A stretch of DNA of 64,000 bases from Diphasiastrum complanatum (Eukaryota > Streptophyta > Lycopodiopsida > Lycopodiales > Lycopodiaceae), in contig CM055113.1 of assembly GCA_029204225.1 (NCBI GenBank), positions 15,341,471 to 15,405,470 on the forward strand. The letters are read 5' to 3'. A program made the translations under genes and the position numbers. The notes under the pieces are model-generated. The model worked only from the letters and a program-made list of their open reading frames with translations. It was not told the DNA's origin and did not search any database. The first letter of the stretch is position 1. Every line of letters begins with the position of its first letter. Of the stretch, positions 10,398-21,034 are shown one piece after another.

Positions 10398-13300
10398 AGC
10401 ATGATGTTCCCAACAGCCCTATGGTTTGCAGTTCAGAGCTCTGTCAGCTAATCGGAGACGAAGACCATCAGGTATTCTTATGTGACTTTCAGTTTATTCC
10501 TGAAGTTTCTATTTCCAGTTCTATTCAGCAAAAAATCAGTAAATTAGAAACTTTATTGTCTAAATTTAAAGATGTTTTTCCTGAAGATTTGCCACATGGT
10601 TTACCACCTAGCAGAGAGGTAGATCATGTAATAAACCTAGTACCAGGTACAGCACCTGTTTCTAAACCTTCGTATCGGGTCAGCCGAACAGAGGATGAAG
10701 AAATAACTAGGCAGTTAACAGACTATCTTGGGAAAGGCCAAATTCAGACCAGTAGTTCACCATGGGCCTCACCAGTCCTATTGGTGAAAAAGAAAGAGGG
10801 GTCTATGCGTCTTTGCGTAGATTACAAAGCCCTCAATAAAGTCACAATTAAGAATAAATACCCTATGCCACAGGCAGACGAGTTGTTTGATCAACTCGAC
10901 GGGGCTAAGTTTTTCAGTAAAATAGACCTCAGATTGGGATATCATCAAGTCCGTATAAAATCGGAAGATGTCTCGAAAACAGCTTTTAGGACTCGTCACG
11001 GTCATTATGAGTTTAAGGTGATGCCATTTGGGCTCACAAATGCTCCAGCTACCTTTATGACCTTGATGAACAGTGTCCTCAAACCATACTTGGGTAAGTT
11101 TGTAGTCGTATTTCTAGATGACATCCTCGTTTACAGCAAAACGAGGAAGGAGCATCTAAAACACCTCAGAAAGGTGTTTCGACTGCTCAGAAAGCATAAG
11201 CTCTATACTAAACAATCCAAGTGTGAATTCTTCGTTGAAGAAGTAGCATATTTGGGTCACATTATCTCTTCAGATGGGATTAAGATGGACCCAAATAAGG
11301 TTAAAGCCATACTCAGTTGGCTGAGACCTCAGAATATTTTGGAACTTCAAATCTTTCTTGGTCTGGCGGGATATTACAGACGATTTGTCAAGGAATATGC
11401 TCAGATAGCAGTCCCTATGATAGCAGTCCCTATGACAAATCTCCTTAAGGGGAAGGGAAAGGAGTTCATTTGGGAGTCCGCACAGCAGGAGAGCTTTGAT
11501 GCTCTCAAAACAGCCTTAGCTACAGCACCAGTTTTAAAAGTCGTCGACCCCAATCAGCCATTTGTGGTCGAAACAAATGCTAGCGACTTTGCAGTTGGTG
11601 CTGTGCTAACTCAGGGTGGACGACCAGTTGCGTTCGAGAGTAAAAAACTCGAGCCAGCTCAGACTAGGTACAGTGCCTATGAAAAGGAACTCTTTTCTAT
11701 AGTCCATGCCCTTAAGACTTGGAGGCATTATTTGTATGGTGCCAACTTTGAGGTCCTGACAGACCATGAGAGTCTCAGATACCTTTGCAATCAACCTGAG
11801 CTTAGAGGTCGGAAAGCTCGTTGGGCAGAGTTGATGCAAGAGTTTGACATGTCTATCAGATATAGACGTGGAAAATTCAATACAGTAGCAGATGCCCTTA
11901 GCAGAATGCCTATGATAAACGAACTGAGTTTTACTCAGATTCGTAATAAGTTACTCGAGTCCTTGAGAGGGAAATGCCAGCATGATGCATTCTTCTCTAC
12001 TATTTGGAACTCAGTCCAGAGCAGACAGTTACAGACTCCAGAACCAGTTCCCGGGGCTGGTACCAGTTCATCCAAGAATACGGCAGCTTCCGTTGAGGAT
12101 GATGATGAGTCCGAGTATACGTCGTCAGATGACGTTGAGGATTCTGAGCCTGTATTACCCAAGCAAACCCCAGTGGTTGAGGGTCAGTTGACTCAAGGAT
12201 TCAAATAGAAAAAGTATTCCATTCAGGATGAGTACTTGCTCTATAGAGATAGAGTATGTGTCCCCAATTCAGAGGATTATAGGCAGCAGGTCCTATATGA
12301 ATGTCATGACAATCCTAGCGCGGGACACCCAGGCATACAGAAGACCTATGAGCTTCTTCGTAGGCAATTTTTCTGGCCCAGTATGAAAAAGGACGTCCAC
12401 CAGTATGTAACCAGTTGCCAGAAATGTGAAGTAAATAAAGTAGAGCGTTTAAAGGCAGGAGGGTTGTTGCATCCCTTAGAAATACCAGCTGGTAAATGGG
12501 AGAGTATCTCCATGGATTTTATAGTAGGCCTGCCTAAAACCCAAAAGGGTAATGACGCTATATGGGTCACAGTTGACCGTCTGACCAAAATGGCTCATTT
12601 TATTCCGACTAAAACAACCGTTAGAGCTCCAGAGTTAGCGAGGTTGTTTGTAGACGGGCTATTTAAATTGTACGGTCTACCTTCCGGCATAGTCAGTGAC
12701 CGGGACAGTAAGTTTACTGGAAACTTTTGGAGGGCATTATTCCATCATCTCCATACTAAACTTAATATGAGTACCACCGACCATCCACAGACGGACGGTC
12801 AAACAGAAAGGGTAAATCAAGTGCTGGAGGATATGCTTCGTGCATACGTCAGCAAGAAGCAGACTAATTGGGAGGAGTATCTCTCGATGTTAGAGTTTGC
12901 TTACAACAGTACCAAACATTCAGCTACGGGATACAGCCCATTTATGCTGATGTACGATTTTCAGCTACGCTCACCCACAGTTGTAGGGTTTAAACAAGAA
13001 AAAGTTGAAGCAGCCAAAAAATTTTTAAAGGACCTAAACCAGATGATAGAACATGCTAAGCGTAGCATTAGACAGTCCCAGGATTGAGCCAGGCATTATG
13101 CAGATCCACACAGACGGGATGTGCAGTTCTCCACTGGTGAGAAAGTCTACTTGAGAGTCCCAGTTGACTCTAAAACCCTCAAATCAGGAGTGTGTGCTAA
13201 GTTGTCTCCAAGGTATTGTGGTCCCTTTACCATCAGTAGGAGACTAGGTGAGGTCACCTATGAACTAGAACTCCCACACAACAGTAAGGTTTTTCCAATC

Positions 13301-13570
13301 TTTCATGTAAGTCAGTTACGAAAAGCCTTAACCAGATCAGATAATTTGGTAGGGGACAGTGTTCTAGTTCTCCCATTGGATCCTCAACAACCTCCACATG
13401 AACCAGAGGAGATTCTTGATAGTAGAGAGACGCAGACTCGTCATACTCTATACCGAGAATATCTGGTTAAGTGGAATGATCAGCCTGTTGAGAATGCCAC
13501 TTGGGAAAGAGGCAGCGTCCTTCGCAAGATTTTTCCAGACTTTGTCTTAGAGGACCAAGACGGTTCTTAA
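10398..13570 (+). pseudogene. gypsy G1a pol: RT, RNase H, integrase, chromodomain
   Basis: One frame throughout apart from two stops. RT with [40 protein letters not shown] and catalytic FLDD (about 11110). RNase H with [10 protein letters not shown] and [14 protein letters not shown]. An acidic serine-rich linker (about 12020-12200). Integrase zinc finger (CHDNPSAGHPGIQKT...CQKCE), DDE core (MDFIVGLP, VSDRDSKF, HPQTDGQTERVN). At the end a chromodomain (EYLVKWNDQPVENATWER), which marks a chromovirus. Stops: TAG 12206-12208 (Trp in G1b) and TGA 13085-13087 (Gln in G1b). A 15-bp tandem duplication (IAVPM twice) lies at about 11404-11433. Natural stop TAA 13568-13570. Confidence 0.92.
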
Positions 13571-13581
13571 GGGGGAGGGAG
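13569..13581 (+). promoter_or_regulatory. G1a polypurine tract
   Basis: AAGGGGGAGGGAG immediately before the 3' LTR; primer site for plus-strand DNA synthesis. The same tract precedes the G1b 3' LTR (27578-27590, minus strand). Confidence 0.85.
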
Positions 13582-13939
13582 TGTTACGAGCTCGTAACCA
13601 GTGCCGAACCCTAGAGAACACAAATAGGTCAGATACCACAGTCAGGGTCGTGTCCAGCGTACATGACCAACAGGGCAAGACAGTGTGAGTAGTGTGCCCC
13701 AGCACGGTCCATAGCCATGGCAGGCCTAACACAACCTAGGGACCCTGTCAGCAGGATAGGGCCCCCAGTTGGGTCCCGACGTGCAGTCGGCCACGTCAGT
13801 GCCACGTGGCCGACACTTGGTAGTAGCATGCTACCAGTCCTCACCATGGGCTAGGAGGGGCTTACTCTATATCAGGGAGTAGGCAAGGTTGGGTGGATCA
13901 GTTAGTGTTTGCCCTACTGTGGTGTTAGGATCTATTACA
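13582..13939 (+). repeat. G1a 3' LTR (358 bp)
   Basis: TGTTACGAGCTCG...CTATTACA, partner of the inverted LTR at 5230-5587 (about 98% identical by hand count). It is followed by GAGGT (13940-13944), the target-site duplication whose other copy lies next to the displaced 5' LTR. The first 17 bases contain a perfect 16-bp palindrome GTTACGAGCTCGTAAC. Confidence 0.92.
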
Positions 13940-14003
13940 GAGGTGCTGGTAGCGAGGGAGGTATAGCTACTACCATCAAAAGAGACACTACTGCCAAAAT
14001 GAG

Positions 14004-14006
<3 letters not shown>
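13940..14006 (-). mobile_element. LINE-B, 5' end of ORF1 (left behind by the inversion)
   Basis: On the minus strand a short open reading MVVAIPPSLPAP (ATG at about 13980) leads straight into the GAGGT duplication, and continues as PSLPAPPSL... at 5588 on the plus strand. It is bounded upstream by a (TA)n(GA)n tract, as other LINE starts here are bounded by (CT)n. Confidence 0.65.

Positions 14007-14079
<73 letters not shown>
14007..14079. repeat. (TA)n(GA)n microsatellite
   Basis: About 26 TA repeats followed by about 11 GA repeats. It separates the 3' end of LINE-A from the 5' end of LINE-B, both on the minus strand. Confidence 0.95.
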
Positions 14080-14084
14080 CAAGA

Positions 14085-14880
14085 GCGAGAGAGCATATAA
14101 GACTATGTGGTAACAGTGGGAGCGTATGAAACGTCTCCGAAACAGTAAGAAAAACATCTACTATGAACTGAAATAAATGCGGTAAAATATTTAGGACGAT
14201 AGATGCAACTGGATGTCTAGAATAAAGGATAACACTATCATCATGTCCTACTGATGTTGATGCTATAGAAAGATGTGATGCGAGTTGCAGCATGGGGGAG
14301 CTCTGTGGGGGGACAATCATATCAAAGAGTTGACACTTACTCTTAGAATCCCGAATGGACTTTTGGAAGCAAAACCGCTCTAGCTGAACAAGAGAGGCAC
14401 GTCCCTTCCCAAGTCGAGTTGTGGTTGCATGTCGCATATTGAATGTAGGACCAGAGAAAAGTATCCCCAAATATGATTATGAAGAAACTACCTCAAGGAT
14501 CTGTCCATCAAGAGTGAGCTCTTGACGCTGCATGAAGGCTCGAGAAGTGTTGAAGACCATAACCTTGGTCCAATGTTCACCCCGAGGCCCCATCTGGTAC
14601 AAAAGCCATGTAAGCAATCCAATTGCCACTGTCACCCCTCTCTGGTCGAGGAGACTTATACCACATAATTGGCATAAAGAATAATGGCAATCAAAATATT
14701 GCCAAGTCTGCAACCAGAACTGTTGCACTGTGAGATGACTCTCTCTAGCTCATCAATGTATAATCCAATGAAAGAGAACAACTCTACTTCACCGGAAAGA
14801 GAGGGGGGGGGGCTAAAGCTGCAAGCATAGTTCTTATGTAAATCACCCATTACTTGAGTCACAAAATAACTCATAATGGC
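14085..14880 (-). mobile_element. LINE-A, 3' part of ORF2 (decayed)
   Basis: Minus-strand pieces in shifting frames match LINE-D: IGLYIDELERVISQ (about 14770), ILIAIILYAN (decayed YADD box, about 14680), VMVFNTSRAFMQRQEL (about 14540), GILFSGPTFNMRHA (about 14450). The 3' end shows the family's 3' UTR words before the microsatellite. Heavily mutated. Confidence 0.75.
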
Positions 14881-14984
14881 TGTGACTTACAATCGATACA
14901 ACTTATCTACAATATCAACAGATAATGATATCTTGTAGACTCATTCAACAACTCAGACGCTTACATTATAGTCTTTACCAGAAT

Positions 14985-15300
14985 AAATAACCAATTTAGT
15001 TAACCGGTCAACCATGACCCAAAATTGTACCATTTTCGTTTATTCGTACACGGTAAACTGACTACGAAATCCATCAAGATACTATCCCACCCCTTAGTAG
15101 GATTATCTAATGGATGCAACAGCCCACCAGCCTTCACGCATTCCGCATTACTCCACTGGCACTGTTATCAGTTCAACACAAGAGATTCTACGAAAGGCAT
15201 TAACTTTGGCCAAAAGGAAATCCTCCGTACCAAATCTATACATCATGTGAGAATTTGTCATAAGACACTTCTCAACAATATGTCTATGTTTGCTGACTGG
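14985..15300 (-). pseudogene. gypsy integrase fragment (decayed)
   Basis: Minus strand reads AGGLLHPLDNPTKGWDSILMDFVVSLP and, in a shifted frame, FWVMVDRLT, matching the integrase core of G1 (GGLLHPLEIPAGKWESISMDFIVGLP...VTVDRLTK). A preceding RISFWPKL may be the end of the zinc-binding region. No LTR could be attached. Confidence 0.65.
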
Positions 15301-16576
15301 TTTATGCATGCAAATAAACTCAGTGCAATGAACTCATAGTGGATTCACAGGATTAAGAACTTGCGCAAAAAACACATGATCCCACTATGAATCAATACAT
15401 AGCATATCTCCACAGATATGTATATATTAGATGCCTAACTGAGAATCCTGTAACCCAGTCATCATGAGAGAGAATATATCCCAAAGAGTGCTTTTTTAGA
15501 TAATGAGAAACCAAAATCTCAATCAGAGATTTATTCCCAAAACAAATATCATTTGCCAAAAATTTCTTTCTTTGCATCAACTCTTAGTTCCCACTAACTC
15601 AAGTTGATCAAACCAAAATGGAACCACCTAAACAACCATTTCTTGTAATAGGATCACCTAATACCAACTTGTCTGGATCATAATTAGTGACTTCCTATTC
15701 ATACAAGAATTGCTTGTAAAAAATTTCCCATACATCTTCTAACTAAATTTCTTAACAATCCTTAGAAGATCCCAACAGTATCCATATTATCCTATCAATT
15801 CTGAGTCAAAACCAAGTCCTTCATCTATACACATTACGGATTCAATCTAGAATCAATATTATAGATGCTTCACCCAGGCAACTTTCTATCAACTGCTTCT
15901 CCCCCTTTTAACAGGAAACTCCACAAGTTTCCAACAAAAGTCATATCACACCAGATACAGTCTAGGAGAAGTCTTACGATCCCACTGAACCGGACAAGTC
16001 GATAGCAAATGTTGCATCAACCAACTCCATGACAGTTGATGACCCAACATACCAACATAACAACTTATCCAAAGGTATTCTTCTTTGATAATAGAAACCA
16101 TCACCTCTTGGAAAACCAACTCGAATAGATCAGAAAAAGGATTCGCACATGGATCAACGAATTATTTCCAGTTAGTTATCCATGAATACCATTGTTAGTC
16201 TATGGAAAATTATTTAATCCTTTCATGTACTTTCATCCAAGAAACTCAGGTAGATACTTTACCTTCCAAGGAATCACATGAACTCGGCATGTTAGATTCA
16301 ATAACAAGAAATTTTCAAACATATTTACAGAGAAAAAGATAGCACTAGAATTTCCTATTTTGTGATTTGAGATATCGACAAAGGGGTCATGACCAATGTC
16401 TCAAAATTCCGACAAAAAAACACTCTTGTGACCCATAGCAATTGGCATCTCTCAAGTCATACAGGCTTTACTATGGTCACACTGATCAGTTAGTTTCAAA
16501 TCATCTCTTTGGAATTGCCTGCATCCCATACCACAGGTTCTTCCTCCAAGATGACCGTCCACTTTCCAATCAACAT
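15301..16576. other. No recognised feature
   Basis: AT-rich sequence, probably more decayed retroelement, but no domain could be read on either strand. Confidence 0.4.
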
Positions 16577-17358
16577 TGTCAGAAATGGTGAACCCCTGCA
16601 ACTTTGTCGCAGCACGAACAAGACACGAAGGTCGAACGAGAACGATTCGCGACAGTCAACGTGTCTTTGACTCGAAGCACGAACGATTCGCGACTCGCAA
16701 ACACACCTGGACCACAAACCGCAAAAGGGACGCAAAACGAAACTACAAAAAGAAACGAAAAGAACGAAAGCAAACGGGAGATTACGAATCAAACGAAGAA
16801 AAATCTTTTGCGCTGCCAGCTGGCAGCTCAACGGGCTTCACGCCCAGCTGAAACGAGTAGCAACGACGGAGACTAACTAACTAGTTGATTAGCGTTAACT
16901 AGTCTTGCGATTCGACATTTAGCTATCTTGTAAACTCCACATAGTGGAGGTATAAACGATCCTCTCTGGATCATAACTATGTGATGAGAATACAGAGATC
17001 TGTAAGAGACAGAGAGAGACGTAGCGAATAGAGTAAGAAAGAAAAGACACCATAGCTGTGCATGAAAATATGCCAACGAGCAGAACACAACGTAAGAGCA
17101 GAGTATCAATCCGCCAACGAGCGAAACACTAACGATCTCGCTCCAAAACCAAACTGACAATATAGTCGCTCTATTTTCGTGTATCTCTTTGTCTTGTGTG
17201 GTGTGTCTTGATTGCTAGAATAAAATATGTTCTGTGATGCGTAGTCGATTGTCTGCGATGCTATAAGGGCTTCCGCACGAAAAGATAATTCAATGATCAG
17301 CCTTGTTCGCGAACAGAGAAGGAGAAGACGAACACGAAACAGTCTCGTTTCTGCGACA
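16577..17358 (+). repeat. copia-2 5' LTR (~782 bp)
   Basis: The right end is fixed by TGCGACA followed directly by the primer site. The left end is proposed at TGTCAGAAATGG because TGTC/GACA are inverted repeats. The sequence is unusually CG-rich for this window, with ACGATTCGCGAC repeated at about 16647 and 16681. The 3' LTR is not present because the element is truncated at about 20505, so the left end cannot be confirmed. Confidence 0.6.
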
Positions 17359-17371
17359 TGGTATCAGAGCC
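17359..17371 (+). promoter_or_regulatory. copia-2 primer-binding site
   Basis: TGGTATCAGAGCC, perfect complement of the initiator tRNA-Met end, directly abutting the LTR. Confidence 0.9.
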
Positions 17372-17423
17372 AACAGGTTATCACTACTGATATCCCAGCA
17401 GTGATTCTTCCAGACAACACAAT

Positions 17424-18751
17424 ATGGCTACGACAATCCAGACCAGAGTAGCAATCAGTCTCGATGGCGCAAATTACAGAATCTGGAAATTCAAAATCAA
17501 AACATTCCTGAAGGGCGAAGGCATCTGGTCGGTGACCGAGCTCTCAGAGGTGCAGCCTCCAGAGGGAGACCCGAGGAGAGCTGAATGGATCAGAAAGGAT
17601 GAGCGCCCAATGGCGATCATCGTTTCGTCCATAAATGAAGATCTACTCATGCAGATTGAAGACTGCGAAAGCAGCCATGCAGCGTGGGAAAGATTAAAGC
17701 AGAAGTATGAAGTGAGGATTGCAGCTTCAGTCATGCACCTTCACAATCAGCTGCAATCAATACGGTGGGATGGCAACCAGTTGGATCAGCACATTGAGAA
17801 GATCAAAACGATCTTTGCTCAACTCGCTGCATCAGGACAGGAGCACCAGGTCCCAGCACCACAGCAGCTGATGTACTTCATGAAATCTCTACCGACGTCC
17901 TATCAGCTGCTGAGAATGCTCATACTGAGTCTACCAGATATGACATTCGACAAAGCAGTCAGTCTTGTCGCTGATGAGAGAATGATGAGAGATGAAGGAG
18001 AGGGAAGCAGTGATCAAGAGAAGGCTCTCTTCACGAAAGGAAAGAAGAAGAACAAAAACAAGCCAAGATTCGAGAAGACGAAGTCCTCGAATCAACAATC
18101 TTCTTCCTGCGATCACTGCCACAAGCCAGGCCATACGGCCAACAAATGGTAGTTCAATCCAGCAATACCTTGCATGCACTGCAAGAAGAAAGGGCATTCT
18201 GCATACGATTGCAGATTCAACCCAAAAAGGAAAAACAAAGCTGAAAACGCACACGTTGAAGAGTCATCTAAAGATGCAAAAAGAGGTGACGAAGCTTTCA
18301 CGATACTCAACGAAGCTTCGACAAGCTACTCCGAACATGACTACGATGTGGTCATCGATTGAGGAGCAACATCTCACATAACCTGCAACAAGAAGATCTT
18401 GATCAACTTTCGCAAACTCGAAAACGACAGAGCGGTGATTCTAGGCGATGGAAGCAGACACGATGTCAAGGGCATCAGCTCTCTACAGCTACGAACACTG
18501 TCAGGCCAAGCAGAGCTGCCAGGAGCACTCTATGTGCCCTCACTCAGAAAGGATTTGCTATCTATCTCCAAGATGGCAGATCTAGGCATTCGAGTTATGT
18601 TCGACGGCAACACCTGCCGTATGATCGAGAAGACGACAAACAAGTTGTTGACGGTCGGATGCAGAGAAGGAAACCTCTACCAGGCCAAAATAATCAGCAA
18701 CTCTAATAGCATATTAAATGCTTCAGAAAAACAGAGATCAGCTCTGGCATA
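17424..18751 (+). pseudogene. copia-2 gag and protease
   Basis: ATG at 17424, 53 bp after the primer site. Gag domain (DGANYRIWKFKIKTFLKGEG, HNQLQSIRWDGNQLDQHIEKI, MYFMKSLPTSY). Two zinc knuckles: the first (CDHCHKPGHTANK-W) has lost its last Cys and is followed by TAG 18150-18152; the second (CMHCKKKGHSAYDC) is intact. The protease motif DSGATSH is broken at the catalytic Ser, which is now TGA at 18360-18362. The rest of the protease (LYVPSLRKDLLSISK) is open to 18750. Codon use is richer in G/C than in copia-1 or copia-3. Confidence 0.88.
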
Positions 18752-20505
18752 GGAGAATGTATCATCTGAACATGCGGAGCCTGTACGACATGAGCACAAA
18801 GGACATTGTCACAGGTCTCAAAATTTCAAGGCCCGAGGCTGAGTTCTGCGAAGCTTGTCAGAAAGGCAAGCAACATCGAAATCCGTTCACGCATGAGGGA
18901 AGGAGAGCCAAGGAAGTCCTTGAGCTCGTCCACTCTGATGTCTGTGGACCGATGAAAACAGATTCGCTCTCAGGTTCGAGATATTTTCTAACTTTCATAG
19001 ATGATTACAGCCGGATGACCACGATCTACTACTTGAAGAAGAGATCCGAAGTGTTTGATTCTTTCAAAAAATTTGTGGCATTCACAGAGCGACACACCTC
19101 AAAAAAGATACAGATCCTTAGATCTGACAATGGAGGTGAATACAAAAGCAAAGAATTCTCAAGATTCTGCAAAGAACAGGGGATTGAACACCAGTTCACT
19201 CCTGCATACACACCAGAATACAACGGTGTGGCAAAAAGAAAAAACAGAACGCTAGTCGAAGGAGCCAGATGCATGATGGCACAGGCTCAATTGCCAGGTC
19301 AATTCTGGACCGAGGCAATAGCTGCAGCTGTACACCTGCAGAACAGATCCACGACGACGACGCTGGAGAACAAAACACCATACAAAATGTGGACAGGTAG
19401 AAAGCCTAATCTGTCATACGCACGAGTGTTTGGATGTGCAGCATACAAGCACATTCCAAAGGAAAAGAGAAGCAAGCTCGATGACAAATCCGAGCAAACA
19501 ATCATGGTCGGCTACTCGAACGGAACACATGTGTACAGACTCTACGATCCAACCACGAAGAAGGTTGTTTCTAGCAGAGATATAAAGTTCGACGAGTCCA
19601 CATTCCCTGGACTGAAAGACGAAAGAGGCCATGAGATCTTCACACTGCTGCCTATTCAAGAGGGAGATCGAGGACAGACATCAAATCAGAATGCAGGACC
19701 CCAGACTCCAGAGCAGCAGGAAACAGAGGATCGACCCCACGAACAAGAAATGTTCGAGCAGCGACGAAACGAACCTCGAAGGTCAACAAGACCTCCAGAC
19801 CACTATTCTGACAATCTTCAATGGAGCGAAGACACGCAGTTCGAGTACTGCAGCTTCACAGAAGAGCCAGCAACATACCAAGAAGCTATCCAGAGTCCAG
19901 AGGGAGAATTCTGGAAACAGGCAATGTCAGAGGAGATCGAGTCGATGAGGTGAAACGAGGCATGGACATTAGAGCCACTGCCAGAAAACAGAAAAGTAGT
20001 CGACTGCAAGTGGGTGTACAAGAAAAAGCTAAAATCAGATGGCATCATTGGCCGCTACAAAGCAAGGCTTGTCGCGAAGGGCTACACGCAGAGATATGGT
20101 GTTGACTATTTCGACACATATTCGCCCATGGTCAAGATGACAAGCATAAGGCTACTCCTTGCATACGCCACACAGTACAATCTGGAAATTCACCAGATTG
20201 ACGTGAAAACAGCCTTCCTCCACGGAGATCTAGAGGAGGAAATTTTCATGAAGCAACCTGAAGGCTATGAAGACCCCGACAATAGACAATATGTCTGTCG
20301 ATTGCAGAGATGCATCTACGATCTAAAACAGGCATCACGAGTCTGATACAAAAAGCTTGATGGTCTTCTGAAGTCTCTAGACTTCAATCCTACTCAACCA
20401 GACTGTAATGTCTACATCAAAAGAGTAGGAAAGGATTTTGTGATACTGACCATTTTCGTGGATGATTCGCTGATGATAGAAAATTCCTTGATGTTGATCA
20501 AAGAC
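18718..20505 (+). pseudogene. copia-2 integrase and RT (3'-truncated)
   Basis: Frame shifted by one from the protease. Integrase: LWHRRMYHLN...CEACQKGKQHR zinc finger, [81 protein letters not shown], catalytic FVDD at about 20456-20467 (YVDD is usual). Stops TGA 19951-19953 and TGA 20344-20346 (a conserved Trp). Homology ends just after the FVDD box; thumb and RNase H are missing and foreign sequence follows. Confidence 0.88.
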
Positions 20506-20550
20506 ACGACCACGCTTTGGTCCACACCGAGCTGCTCCAATGTCTCAATT

Positions 20551-20567
20551 GGCTGCTCTGATACCAA
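20551..20567 (-). promoter_or_regulatory. Primer-binding site of a minus-strand LTR element
   Basis: Minus strand TTGGTATCAGAGCAGCC directly after the LTR at 20568-21034. Only about 45 bp of leader remain before the joint with copia-2 at about 20505. Confidence 0.75.
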
Positions 20568-21034
20568 TAAAACGTCCCCCAGAACTCCCAACCGAGATAG
20601 AGCTTCCTAGAACACCAAGGGAGGATTGCAGTAGACGAAACCGTCCCAACCAAACCTAGACCCAATACCGGTCTAGCCCCTGAGCAATCTAGGAGATAGG
20701 CGAGCCATAGGAGAAAGGCTTCACAGTTTGACAGCATAACGGCCACAGACTCTTCCAAGATCCTCGTAGACACTGGTGAGAGTATATATAGAGATATAGC
20801 CAACCCCACCTGCCCATGCACTGAATCCACATGGATGCACTCTAACTGATCCTACCAATCCCCCATGCATGTCCACTGCATGTAGGTACCCCTAACCCAT
20901 AATAGTAAGACCCATGCATAAGCACAGTGCATGTACACCCTATCCCATACGAGGATGCAACACACATGCCTATACCGCATGCGGGTGTGACCCCATGGTC
21001 CTACCATTTGAGTCTTAATTCCTGAGTCCTGACA
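20568..21034 (-). repeat. LTR of an unassigned element, minus strand (~467 bp)
   Basis: Minus strand TGTCAGGACTCAGG...GACGTTTTA, then the primer site. It contains a TATA-like run at about 20780-20800 and several GCATGTGCAT/ATGCATG words. Only the 5' LTR and a stub of leader are left, and it meets the truncated copia-2 tail to tail. Confidence 0.65.

Noticed and set aside
17474-17734. Minus-strand open frames opposite gag/pol genes (also 10778-11005, 29959-30183, 34743-34934)
   Set aside because: Shadows of the sense coding frames with no independent domain.
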